Shown here piece after piece: positions 51,734 to 63,209 of a DNA stretch of 64,000 nt; within the stretch, counting starts at the first letter, position 1, and the number at the start of each line of letters is the position of its first letter. Location of the stretch: contig NC_081183.1 in assembly GCF_029867415.1 (NCBI RefSeq), positions 191,363,563 through 191,427,562 of the forward strand, read 5' to 3'. The notes under the pieces are model-generated. The model was not told the origin of the DNA. It saw only the letters and a list, made by a program, of their open reading frames with translations, and did no database searches. Both the position numbers and the translations under genes were made by a program. The stretch comes from Vicia villosa (Eukaryota; Streptophyta; Magnoliopsida; Fabales; Fabaceae).

Positions 51734-53360
51734 AAGTTGTACTGTACACCTCTCTTCTTTTTCTTTTCATGTTCTAAAATGTCAGTTCTATTCAACTTTT
51801 AGCTGAGAAATTTTGAAATCCTAGCAGATAAAGGAGTTTCCGTAGTTGGTAATTTATGTAATAGTTTCTGGGCTAGCTTAGGGTAACGATTTTTTCGGGC
51901 ATGCTATTCTTTGATATGTGTTGAGTGGTGGAATAAGGATTTAAGTTTCTAATCATCATTTGGGAAATGCTTATAAATTACATTAGGCTTAATTTTTTTT
52001 GGTTGACTCCTTGTATATCAATTTCAATATTACATTATTATTTCATTAGTTAATTGTTCATCAAGATTGCTGAAGGTCCAAACCATTGTGTGCAAACCGA
52101 ATCAATGTTTCCCTAATACGTAAGTCAACTTTCCCTTATTTTTATTTAATTGTATTTTTGGTCTCCTATTTTATCAGAGACAAAAATGAACCCCTCATAT
52201 CGAAATTCAATATTTTAGTTCCTCATTATTTGTTGCAATTTTGGTCCAACCTATATTTTTAACCCCAAAAATGGCGATTTTTGATGCAAAAGTTGTGATT
52301 TAGTGTCTCAATTGTAAATTTGAAGGGAAGATATCACTTTTAGTGCGGAATAAAATAATCAATTTTATGTTTAAAACTAGTAGTACTATTTATGGAGGGA
52401 AATTATGGGTTAGGATTAAAATTGCAATACATTTGATAATTGCATCCTTACTCTTTCTTCTAGTTTTTGTGCGAAATTTTTAAAATGTTTTCTGTTTTTT
52501 AATACATCTCCGAAAATATTAAATTTCATTTTTTTTTAAATAAATGAAAAATGACCTTTCTTAAACTATTGTTCCTATCTTTCTAGAGGGTAAGTTTCTA
52601 CGGGCTGGCCCAAGTTTTTATTGAAAATCTTTTTGATGAAGTTGTAGAGAAAGCAAGAACAAATAAGAGACAGACAGGGAAAAGATTAACTAAATAAATA
52701 TGTTAAGTTAATTTGGAAATTTGACATATCTTTTTTTTACAGTAACTTAACATAAATAATTTCAATGTGAGCATTAGATTATTTCAAATTTTGGCTTAGT
52801 ATCAGGCCTTATTATTTTTCTTTTCTATATCACGTAACTGAGGATTCACTTGTTTAGTGCTGCACTGTGTTTCCTAGAAAATCATATACTTAACGAACCT
52901 CACGACGATTGTGTGATTTTATTTTATTATTTTTTTTAAAATATAATGCAACGCATAACACTTTGTCCTTCCCAATTGGAGTTTGTTATAAATAGTTTAA
53001 TAATAAAATGCAACACATAACACCTCTCTCTTTTGCAATTGGAGTTTGTTGAAAGGTGCATCGAAACCAATATAAGTGTATAGAATATTAAGACTATGTT
53101 AGTTAGGATTATGAATATTATTTTAATTACATGCATGAACCTTTAAAATGAGAATAGTTGATTAAAATTATTTGTAGTAATGCAGGTACACACACCAAGC
53201 CACCGACTGCTTTAGTTTTGGTGAAATACATCTATCAAATAAATAAGTGATTATATTAAGGGATTATCTACCGACAAATATTTAACTGCATAAACAAACA
53301 CAAACTTAATAGCTGAAACAAAATAACTACATGTGGTTTATACATTTTTTTTTACAGTAA
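51734..53360. other. LCB1 3' flank and intergenic DNA with one imperfect tandem repeat
   Basis: The start holds the untranslated end of LCB1; no decisive poly(A) signal stands out. An imperfect pair of about 61-bp units with AATGCAAC-CATAACAC and CAATTGGAGTTTGTT lies at about 52943-53050. The rest shows nothing. Confidence 0.4.
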
Positions 53361-53361
53361 C

Positions 53362-55451
53362 CTATGATAAAGACACTGAGTATGGTGATTTTTCTGAACC
53401 ATCTAACACAATTTCAAACAAATCAGCTTCAGACTCTTCATCAAAATCAAATACTACATTATTATTATTCCCACCGTTGTTATTTCCTTTCGTCGTGGAT
53501 CGATTCTGCCACGGCGAATCAATCCTTCCCATGGAGAATAGTTCCTTACTGTCATCAAATCCAAGTGTAGCACCAGGGGAATGTACAAGTGGCGCTACGA
53601 AACATGGATTCGGCGTTCTTTGCGCATTTGCAGGCGCGTATTTGAATGCAACTTGTCCGAAATTAACTAAAACCATAATGTCGATATTTGCAGCAATTGT
53701 TGGACAGAGTGGTGTGCTGAATTCCTCTGATTGACAGTGAATTACATGCACCAATTCTGAATCTAATGTGAAGAAAACTTTCTTTTTTCTTGGATCATAT
53801 CCACAACCAATTACTGTGTTAGTTCCTATCCATTGTGGTTTGTCTGACTCATATACAAGTTTCATTCCTGTCACCAAATTTTATAATTAAATGTCTATGA
53901 CGGAAACAGAAATTGAAACAAGGTTTGTAAAAGTGTGAATGAGTATATATAAAATTAAAACAATAATGTACAACATTGTAGTTAGTATATAACACTGACA
54001 CTTCTGATAACGTTCGATATCTAAAACATTCGATGTCTAACATGACACTGAATCAAGAAATTTTATTTCTTAAATATTATTATCAACATCGACGCGTCAA
54101 TATTAATGTCGAGTAAACTATATCAAACATTACATGGAGGGCTTTCCCATTGTTGTTCTTTTAGGTTGGAATGAAAATTTGTCTTTAGTTAGGTTATTGT
54201 TCCCTTTCTTTCACATCACCAAAAAGCTAAAAACTCTTACCTTTTTGTTGTTTAGCAAACCTAAAGTTGTGTTTCTCTAATTTTTTACTTTTGAGATACA
54301 TTTAAGAGATTGATATCTTTCAACCGATATTTGATGAGACACTTCGAAAACTCGATTATTTGCTATTGTGTCACATCATGTTGACAACTAAAATCTCTAC
54401 AACACTGACACTTTTAACTAAAAGCATGTTTAATGTCTGACACATGTTAACACCTAACCCAGACACATGTGATTATTATTCAATTTATTCATTTTCGTTA
54501 TGTCTATGTTAGATTAAAACATTTCTTACCTATAAATTGTGAATATGTGTAGCATTTTATTAGTGTCAAATGGTAAATAAAATGAAAATGGAAAAGGTAA
54601 AAGGTAGAAAATTCATTATTACCATCAAGAAAAACAGAACCATTGGAGTTGAACCCTATGCTTCTAGGGTAACTTCCTGGAACTCTCAAAGGAACACCTC
54701 CACCACAACTCAACCCTAATGACACCATCACAGATCCATCTTTTCCTTCATCTTTCATTTCTTCAACACTTTTCAAATCACCTTCATCATTCAAACCATC
54801 TCCAATAAGCAGCTTTGTCTTCTCCCCTTCTCTTCTCCCAACCATTTCACAATCATCTCCACCACAAGAATACAATATAGTAACTTCAAAATAAGCTTCT
54901 TGTGGAAAAACATGGCTCCCTAAACTAGGACCAGGAAGAGGCAAACAAGTCCTAACAACAGAATGAGCATTCATTAAAGCATTGTTTGGATAAAAAAAAC
55001 ACTTTTTCAAACCAGGATTAAGCCTAATCTTCTGCATGAATTCATTTGAACCTTGACACACTTCCCAACTTATCTCAACCTCATTTTCTTCTCTTCCATA
55101 TTCATTCCCTCCTCGTCCACAAGCTCCTAAAAGGGTTGATTTTTTTGATGACATATAATCACTTTTGTAGCTAGTGAAAGCAAATCTTGACCATCCATTT
55201 TCAACAGCATCAGAAGCTAGATATGGATGATCAAACCAACTGAACAAATCACTGCTCTTTCTTTTGTTCAAACTATTTGATTCAACGAAGTTCTTTTGAT
55301 CTTTCTTGTGATGACATAGCCTCCAAATGAAAATGAGTAAAACTGTTGAAACACAACCAGTTAAAGCTGCTACTATAGCAACATGTATGTGCATCAAATG
55401 ACTCATCAATTCAGATTCTTTTGCTCTTTTTTGCTTCAATTTGTTAATCAT
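53362..55451 (-). CDS. Membrane-anchored SPRY-domain protein (complete, 2 exons)
   Basis: Exon 1 is 54623-55451 and exon 2 is 53362-53867. GT-AG splicing at Gly277 joins FLDG to MKLVYESDKPQW, giving 444 aa ending in TAG. One membrane segment lies near the N-terminus (HVAIVAALTGCVSTVLLIFI, about 23-42) followed by a basic HHKK stretch, so it is a single-pass protein with a probably cytosolic C-terminal domain. A B30.2/SPRY-type domain spans about 170-370: YFEVTILYSCGGD, then GVPLRVPGSYPRSIGFNSNG, WIGTNTVIGCGYD (GCGYD at 297-301), KKVFFTLDSELV and NFGQVAFKYAP. The tail has an Asn tract (about 405-413) and an acidic stretch. SPRY domains bind partner proteins. Arabidopsis has a family of TM-plus-SPRY proteins; no enzymatic role is known to me. 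Confidence 0.9.
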
Positions 55452-55559
55452 ATAAATGAAGAAAAGTAGTGAAGGTGGATCAGAAAATGTAGTAGTTCAT
55501 ATCTTTTGAAAGTTCCTTTTGAGTTTAGAGTTTATGGGAACCCACAAACATACATTAAA

Positions 55560-55817
55560 AACCAATAAATTTGTTTGCTGTTATAAGACATCTTTTTGAG
55601 CATGTTACTGCTCTTATTATTATTTTTGTCCACCTCAACATTTCTATGCTAAATTTTAAAATGATAGGAACTTGGTTCAAAATGTTTCTGGTGGACTAAC
55701 ACGATATCCAATAGTGCAACTTATTTTTGGGTTTTTTGTGGAACCGATTAAACCAGATCATCTTGAAGCAACTCACTCAATTTTCATTCCAATTGTGCAA
55801 CTCTTAAAAACTCATAT
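55560..55817. other. Intergenic flank between the SPRY gene and the LINE
   Basis: 'ccaatagtgcaac', 'ccaattgtgcaactcttaaaa' and similar words suggest non-coding transposon sequence, possibly the end of the Harbinger element into which the LINE inserted. I could not prove a terminal inverted repeat. Confidence 0.35.
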
Positions 55818-55833
55818 TAGGTCTCACATCTTT

Positions 55834-58800
55834 TTTTTTTTTTTTGGAATAAGTAAACTTTTATTAATTCCAAAAAACAGATGATACACGCCGATCCAAT
55901 GATCCAGGCCCAAGTTATCAAGTACACTATCAGCAAAGCATTAAATTATACTATCTCCACTAGCATTGATATGAATTTTCAACTTTTTAGCTAGCATGAT
56001 TCTACCTATGACACTCTCGGTTATCTTCCTAGTAACATCAAGGTTTGGACTGTTGTTCTTGAAGATTATCTCATTCCTTGCCTGCCAAATGTGATATACC
56101 GTTTCAGCAAGATTGATTCGTAGAATTTCTCGACGCCATCCTTTTTTAGCTAACTCCTCTATGAGCCATCTTTTCTCTGTATCCCAATCAGAACCATATC
56201 GTGTGTATCCATTCCAATCAAGCATTCGGTGCCATATGAAACCTGTAAAAGCACAGTCAAAGAATAGATGATTTAATGTTTCATACTGCAAGCAGAAACA
56301 GCAATATTTTTCGTGAATGATCCCAAATTTCTCCAATCTATCCTTTGTACCCAGCCTGCCCCATAAAGCCAACCACAAAATGAATTTAGCCCTTGGTCTT
56401 GCCCGGTTTTGGTAGAACAAATGCTTCCAAGGAACCATAATACTTTCTCCACAAAGACTATTGTAAATGGCAGCAGTATTGAATACTTTCGAGGCTTCAG
56501 CTTTCTCCCATGCCACATTATTCTGGGTGTATGTGCGACACTTCAAAATAGAATTCAACATCCAAGAGCTAGTATGTTGAACTTGCCATGAGAGAATTGA
56601 GTTACCCTTCAGAAAGTATATATCCAACCATCTTATCCAGAGCTTATCATTTTTATTGTGTATATTCCACAACAATTTCATAATGGTTGCCTTGTTCCAA
56701 AATATAAGTTTTTTAAAATTCAGGCCCCCTGCATTCCTTGGTTCACAGGTATTTTCCCAAGACACCAATGCTTTCCTCCCATCCGTTTTGGCAGACCAAA
56801 GAAAATTCCGACATAAAGCCTCAATCTTCTGAATTACTTTCTTAGGTAGGGGAAATACACTCATCCAGTAATTGGTAATCGAAATCAGGACACTTTGAAC
56901 AAGTTGTTGTCTACCAGCATAACTCAAAAACTTCACAGACCAGTGCTGAATCCTTGCAATCATCTTGTCGATAAGTGGTTGGCATTGTATAACTGATAGT
57001 TTCCTACTAGTGAGAGGTACACCCAGGTACCGTATAGGCAGTTTGCCCTCAATACAGCCAGTGGATTCTTTAATAGCTTGCTGTTCCTCATATCCAGTCC
57101 CTCCAAAAAACACCTTACATTTATCTGGATTAGCCTTTAAACCAGTTTCCTCAGAGAAGCTATGAAACACTGCCATCATGGTTTGCACTGAAAGAACATC
57201 TCCCCTGGCAAACAACATAAGATCATCAGCAAAACATATGTTGGTGATATTCAATTTTGCACATCTGGGATGATATTTAAAGTCCCTATTCTCCTTAAGT
57301 TCCATCATACACCTGTGAAGGTATTCCATGACCAGAACAAATAAAAGAGGTGACACAGGGTCACCCTGCCTCAGACCCCTCTTAGCTTTCAGGATACCAC
57401 TTACTTGACCATTAATCAAATACCTGTAGGAGACTGTTTTGACTGCTAGCATAATCCAGTCAATGAACTGATTTGGAAAGCTCAATTCTATCATGATAGT
57501 TTCCAGGGCATCCCAACAGACTGTATCATAGGCTTTTTGTAAGTCAATCTGGATGGTACATCTAGGAGAAATATGCTTCCTATTGTACCCTCTAATTAAC
57601 TCATGTGTCATCAGTATATTATCATGAATACTTCTTCCTGCCATAAAAGCAGTTTGACTATCATGTATGATAGAGGCCATAACCTTGTTCATTCTTGCAG
57701 TCAAGATTCTTGAGATGATCTTGTAAATAGTTGAGCAGCAAGCTATAGGTCTCATTTCCTTCATGGTTGAGGCATCCTTGTGCTTGGGAATTAAAGTTAC
57801 CAGAGCACAATTTGCAGCTTTATACAATCTCTTGTGAACAAAAAAATCTTGCACAGCATCAATGACATCCCTCTTGATAATACACCAACCTGACTTGAAG
57901 AATTTTCCATTAAATCCATCAGGGCCAGGTGCTTTGTTATCACCCATACCTTTGAGGGCCTGCCATATTTCCTCCTCAGTCACTGGCTTTATGAGGGACA
58001 TTTGTTGCTCTCTATCCAATTGAGGACCTTTCCTCAGGATATTGATATTTATGTGCTTCCTGTTCTGGTTCTCAGTACCAATTAAGTTTCTATAAAACTG
58101 CAAAACCTCATTCTCCAAGTCTCTGTGCTCAGTCAGAGTTTCCCCTTGCTGGTTCTTTAAACTGAGAATTGCAGTCTGCTTGTTTTTTGCCTTTAGATTA
58201 GCAAAAAAATACGCATTATTGCCATCACCTAACTGAATCCAGTCAATCTTGGCCTTTTGTTGCAGAATTTTCTCTTCCAACTCAGACTGTTTCAGCAATT
58301 CCTCAGTCCAATGCTTCACCATCCTACAATGATCAGGATTTCTAATATCAGATTGGAGCAATTTTTGGGCCTGTTCCAGCTTCTCACGACAGTCTTGGAT
58401 TTTCCTAACCTCCTCATTGGCAGCTTTATTAAGAGCTCTCATGACAGGTTGTAGTCTAATCAGTTTCCTCCAAAGTCTAAACATTGGATTTCCCACAAGT
58501 TCTTGTTGCCAACTATTCCTCAATTTCTCAATATATTCTGGAACTACATTCAGAAATTGGTATCTCCTTCTTTGTAAGCGCATTGTTGTGGTCTCTAAAC
58601 TGAGTTTCAGGGGAGAATGGTCAGAGATGTGAGATTGGAGGATCTCAACAACACTGTCTTGGTATTTACTGAACCATTGTCTGTTGCACAGAGCCCTGTC
58701 TATCCTTGAGTAGATTAAATCCTCAGCATGTTTGTTTGACCAGGTAAAATGAGGACCCTTGGTGTCATGTTCAAACAAACCTAAAGTCTCCATCATATCT

Positions 58801-59182
58801 TCCAAATCCCTGTATTCGACCTCATGGACTTGAGCCCCTCCAATTCTGTCGTTACTCCTTAATACATTATTGTAATCACCAATAATGATCCATGGCTTAG
58901 AGATAAATCTCCCAATGGTATGCAGATCAGCCCAAAGCTTCCTTCTATTTGCCAACTGGTTTTGAGCATATATTATAGTTAGAAAATGAGAGAACTCATC
59001 CCTGTTAGTAGCTACTTCACAATGAAGATATTGATCAGATGCTTCTAACTCTTTGATGTGCCAAATCCTGTGATCCCAACCAAGCCAGATTCTACCATTT
59101 AAGTGATACGCATAATTGTCCAAAAACTGCCAGTCTAAACCCAGATGTTTCCTACTTTCCTCTTTATTATTATGTTTTACTC
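55834..59182 (-). mobile_element. 5'-truncated L1-type LINE with poly(A) and 16-bp TSD
   Basis: The target duplication TAGGTCTCACATCTTT is exact at 55818-55833 and 59183-59198. The left copy is followed by a T run (the element's poly(A) tail read on the other strand). The element body is almost filled by one open ORF2. 5' truncation removes ORF1 and the first part of the endonuclease. Near-absence of decay indicates a recent insertion. Confidence 0.95.
55941..59182 (-). CDS. LINE ORF2: endonuclease (truncated), reverse transcriptase, zf-RVT
   Basis: This open frame of about 1080 codons has no internal stop. It enters the APE-type endonuclease late (RVKHNN...), then shows WIIIGDYNNVL (about 100-110), RIDRALCN and SDHSPLKLS (about 190). 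The reverse transcriptase has DNKAPGPDGFNGKFFKS, MRPIACCSTIYKIISRIL, QIDLQKAYDTVCWD, LRQGDPVSPLLF (about 607) and the catalytic CFADDLMLF (about 652). The C-terminus has RARPRAKFILWLALWGRL with CCFC...LNHLFFDC, the zf-RVT domain. The apparent first codon lies in the target duplication, so the original N-terminus is lost. The reverse transcriptase could be intact, but the endonuclease start is missing. Confidence 0.93.
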
Positions 59183-59198
59183 TAGGTCTCACATCTTT

Positions 59199-59425
59199 AC
59201 TTTATATATTAACATTTTATTGATATTAAATTTTATTTGCTTTAAAATAATAATTTAAATAATTTAATTTTAAATTAATATAAAATAAATAAAATTAAAA
59301 TTAAACATAAAATTTAAAATAATAATTAAAATTAATCTCAAATACATGACATATAATTAAAAACAATAAAAATAAATAATATAACAGAATTACTCAAATT
59401 TAATTTTCATCATTCTCTTGTCCAA
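59199..59425. other. AT-rich 3' flank of the Harbinger transposase
   Basis: This nearly pure A/T stretch lies between the LINE and the transposase C-terminus. Nothing else is recognised. Confidence 0.4.
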
Positions 59426-59973
59426 AATGTTCTCAAATATGCTCGACTAGATCTCCTTGAAGTTGACGATGAACTTGTTTTTCACGAAGACCTGCTCTTT
59501 TTTGTAGTCGTGTTGCAAGATTCAGGACCGCTAAATGTTTCAATTGTTGAGTACATGTCATCTACATTATCATAAGAGTAATCAAAATCACCTCCATATG
59601 TGTGTCGTTCGTCTTCAACAATCATGTTATACAATATATGATGTAAGCATATATGGTATGCTTGAGGGTTTTCATATGCCAGACACGCGCTGGGCCACGT
59701 ATAATTGCAAATCGAGAATGAAGCACTCCAATTGGCCGCTTCACATCCTTTCTAGTTGATTCTTGATGTTGAGCAAGTAGTTTTCTCTTTTCTCCCCGCG
59801 ACATTGAAATGGTCTTGACAAATGTAGCCCACTCATGATATATAACATCCGCTAAATAAAACCCAATATTATACGATGTTCCATTGGTTGTATAGTTCAT
59901 AGTGGGAGAATGTCCTTCCAAAATATCGTTAAACACATTGGATTGATTTAGCATCTTAATGTCATTGTTTGAA
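59426..59973 (-). pseudogene. PIF/Harbinger transposase, C-terminal part
   Basis: It reads GSNNDIKMLNQSNVFNDILE, SYNIGFYLADVIYHEWATFV, KRKLLAQHQESTRKDV and VLHSRFAIIRGPARVWHMKT. A frameshift follows near 59630; the other frame continues as NMIVEDERHTYGG. This is the DDE-nuclease half of plant Harbinger (HARBI1/ALP1-like) transposases. Where the family has the catalytic Glu in DVERAFG, this copy reads DVKRPIG, so it would be inactive even apart from the frameshift. It continues, after removal of the 2.7-kb insertion, into the part at 62687-63100. Confidence 0.9.
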
Positions 59974-59978
59974 CCTGC

Positions 59979-62681
59979 TGTCGCGGCCGGCAAAATTAAC
60001 AGAGTCGCCATCGATATTTATTTGTTCCTAAAGAACGGGGAAAATGTCGAATAAAACCTACAAAGGAAAGGGAATGGTCATCGCAACCATATCGGGTTCG
60101 GGAGTCGGTTCCGCGAGGGGAAGGTGTTAGCACCCCTCACGTCCGTTGTACTCAACGGGACCCATTTAATTAGTTATGTGTTTGAGTGTTATCGTGAATC
60201 ATTTGCTATCTTCTACTTAGTGAGCGAGAAAAAGAAAAGGGGTTTTTATTTTTAGTTTATTGGGGTCGACAAGACATCACGTCTTGTGCCTACGTATTCC
60301 CTCGTGCAATGGGAAAGTCAGAGCTCCGTAGTTCAGGGTAGAAAAACCAAGTGTGGGTTGGTTGACTTTAGAAGAATGATGCGTTAGACATCTCAAACAT
60401 TTGAACTTTGACTTGTTTTGCTCGTCTGAGAGGCTAAGTCTTTGTGTTCGTTTCGTGTTGAAATAGCTAAGGCACATTCATTTTGAAAAGGTTTTCAAAA
60501 AGTCGCACAAGGGCGAAAAAGATGGTTTGATGGGTTGAAGTTGTTTTTTATGTGGGTGGCCAGTATTGGATCACAAGTCTAGAACAACCAACAATCCAAT
60601 TACTAGAAATTGGAGGAACAAAATGTGTTCAACCAATTGTTTTCATCCAAAAGGTTTTCTTATGAAAAGGTGATGTGAAACGAGGTTCACTTATTAAATT
60701 TTTTATGCATGGAAGGACGAGTTTTAGACAATAGGTCTAACAACCAACGATCTAAATACTCGGGATTGGATGAGCAAATGGTGCTCAACCAACCTTTTTC
60801 ACATCCAAATTTATTATGAAAAAAGGTTTTGAAAAAGAAATTGATGTGAGATAAGTGTTTTTGTTCGATTTGATTTGAAATTAATTTGCACAATGAGTTT
60901 GAATTATGTACAAGATCTTTTATTCACATGAAGACGTTACCGTACTCGGTAAAGTTGCAATTATTTACAAATTTAACTTAATAAGACTAACTAAACTATA
61001 TTTTTTTTGTATTATTGATTTTTTATATTTTTTATTTAAATAAATTTAAGCATTTTTTATTCTTTTTTTACTAATTTAATAAAGCTAACTAAAAAGGAGA
61101 TATGTTTATACTTTTAATATTTGATTTTGCTAGGAAATAAATAAATAGATAAATGCTATAAATTCCTAACTTCATAATAAGAATTTTTTTAATCTCTAAT
61201 TTGAATTTATCCAGAAAAACAAAGAGAAACAAAAACCAATTTTACATGTAAATAATTACAACACAAACAGTACGTTGGTTCAACAACAAAAATTGTTGCA
61301 GCATACTGTACACACGAATCAACCCACATTTCCTTCTTATAATTATACTTCTTCTAATATGACATAAGAACACCTAAGTTTTTCTTGTTATTGAGTTTTG
61401 TAAATTTTCTACCCATCACACTTATTAAACCTATTATGAAATATTCTAGCATTTATAAAGAAACAAAATTAAACATTACCCATAAGCACAACAAACATAC
61501 ATGCCATTTTCAAAGAAAAACACAGAGAGAAATTAACCTGGTGGTATCAGCATAGTGACGTGAACAATAGAATGACACAAACGGTGGTAATAGCGGCGTC
61601 GTGTTGCTGTACGACGGACTTGGGATTGGAAAGTGTCACTGAAGGATTATGAGATACGAATACCGGAAGTGATTTTGGCCCGCCCGCAACGTCTTCCTCT
61701 TTTGTTCTGTTTTTTTTACTCTACTGTGGTTTTGTGTTTGCTACTCACTGATTCACTTTATATATTCTTGTTAAGTTTTTGTGAATAATGTGATGTTGTC
61801 ATGTTTTGGTTGAGGAAGATAATTGATGGGAGTTTGAATATTTGTTACTGTGGTGATGAATTTTGGTAAGATAAAAATGAAGCCCCTTTGGAATGTTGCT
61901 GGAAGTTGGTTTTTAAACCTCAAAATGAGAGAGGGATATATGTGGTGATGCGTGTGGGAGGTTAGAGAGAATTTAGGAGTGGAGATTGACTGATAAATTT
62001 GTGGAGTTGAGGATTGACTTAGAAAATCATGGGTTGAGAAAGTCATGGAGTTGAAGAGTAGTGGTACGTGTGAGGGAAACTTTGGAGAGGATTGAATTGG
62101 TCTATCAATAATTTAAAGTTAATTAACTAAAAATTCCAACAAAATTTAAATAATTAAAATAAAATTAAGCTGAAAGTGCAGTTAATTATATTTAATTATT
62201 TTGGACATTTTGCTGAAAAAACAAAAATAAAAGGACTCGAAAATAAATAAAAATCGGGTGCAAATATGCTCGAAAAATTAAAATGACTGCACCAAAATAA
62301 TCAACGCAGAATATACTATCGAAAAATAGACAGCTTTGATCAAATTTTGAAATAGAAATGCCCGATTAAAAAGGCCATGACAGGTAAAAAATGAGACCGC
62401 TAAAAGAGTAAAAAAAATTAAATAAGCACGCCGGGTTAAACTACGCGACCCGTAGATTAATAAAAATTGACATCGACAAGCTCGATTTTGAAATTTTCCG
62501 TCTGCTAATTTTATGTACATTTGAGAATTAATTCAACCGGTCTGTCTATAGATCCAAAAATTTATTCTGCTTGACATTTAGGCATTATGCGAGATAAAAT
62601 GCATGTTATGATATGCATATGAAGCGAACGTCTGGTAAATGAATGGACTTATATATCGATGGGAAAATTTGGGGTATGACA
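59979..62681 (-). mobile_element. 2703-bp LTR-type insertion splitting the Harbinger transposase
   Basis: The plus strand begins TGTCGCGGCCGGCAAAATTA and ends TTTGGGGTATGACA (minus strand starts TGTCATACCCCAAATTTTCC). TG...CA termini are flanked by an exact 5-bp duplication CCTGC (59974-59978 and 62682-62686). Removing it restores the transposase reading HEFFGIAGSNND. There is no coding region. About 30 bp from one end, TGGCGACTCTG (minus strand) looks like a tRNA primer-binding site, so it may be a large solo LTR or a non-autonomous LTR element. On the minus strand, TATATAAAGTGAATC near 61755 is a promoter-like TATA box. Confidence 0.85.
60555..60840. repeat. Two diverged tandem units inside the 2.7-kb insertion
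   Basis: 'caagtctagaacaaccaacaatccaat ... ttggaggaacaaaatgtgttcaaccaa ... catccaaaaggttttcttatg' (from about 60580) recurs as 'aataggtctaacaaccaacgatctaaat ... ttggatgagcaaatggtgctcaaccaa ... catccaaatttattatg' (from about 60730). The spacing is about 150 bp. Confidence 0.75.
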
Positions 62682-62686
62682 CCTGC

Positions 62687-63100
62687 AATACCAAAAAATT
62701 CATGTCAAATCCATAAGTTTTGTGATGCCACTGCTTTAAGCATGACTGTGGGCTTACCATGATCATTTGGAAATATTCATCATGATTTCCAAGGGAGGCT
62801 ACAATTTGAAAAAACACATGCCTATGCATTCTGAACCTTCTTCGGAATTGAACATCTGTGTATACGGATTTTCCGAGAAGTAGTCATTGAATAAACGATT
62901 GTGCCCTTCTTCACGGCTTCGATCTATCAATGTTCTTCTCTTTGGCCTAGAGGAACTTCCAGATTGATGTTCCTTCTCGAGCATTGACTTTAGTAGTTCT
63001 TCATCAGTGTTATCCATAAATTCTTCTTCAATCAAGTTCCAAAAGAGAACATCTGAATGAGAAAATAATGAGAAAATAATGAGAAGAATGGTCATTTATA
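62687..63100 (-). pseudogene. PIF/Harbinger transposase, N-terminal part with internal deletion
   Basis: It reads DNTDEELLKSMLEKEHQSGS, RRTLIDRSREEGHNRLFNDY and FSENPYT, then after a frameshift RMHRHVFFQIVASLGNHDEY. Sequence then jumps to PTVMLKAVASQNLWI*HEFF just before the 2.7-kb insertion. In intact relatives a large central part (first catalytic Asp region) lies between these blocks, so it is deleted here. The stop replaces a Trp in the family's WIWHAFFG motif. Confidence 0.85.
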
Positions 63101-63209
63101 TAGTGATATATGAATAACGGCTAGTATGAATAACGACTAGTTTGAATAGCGGCTAGTTTGAATAACAACATAATATTTATTATAAATTAAATTAGTACTA
63201 ATGACCATT

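Noticed and set aside
56273..58632. Plus- and minus-strand short frames within the LINE
   Set aside because: They are out-of-frame shadows of the long ORF2.
61535..61560. TGGTATCAGC as a primer-binding site inside the 2.7-kb insertion
   Set aside because: It is only a partial match to the tRNA-Met site, in mid-element, with no LTR end before it.
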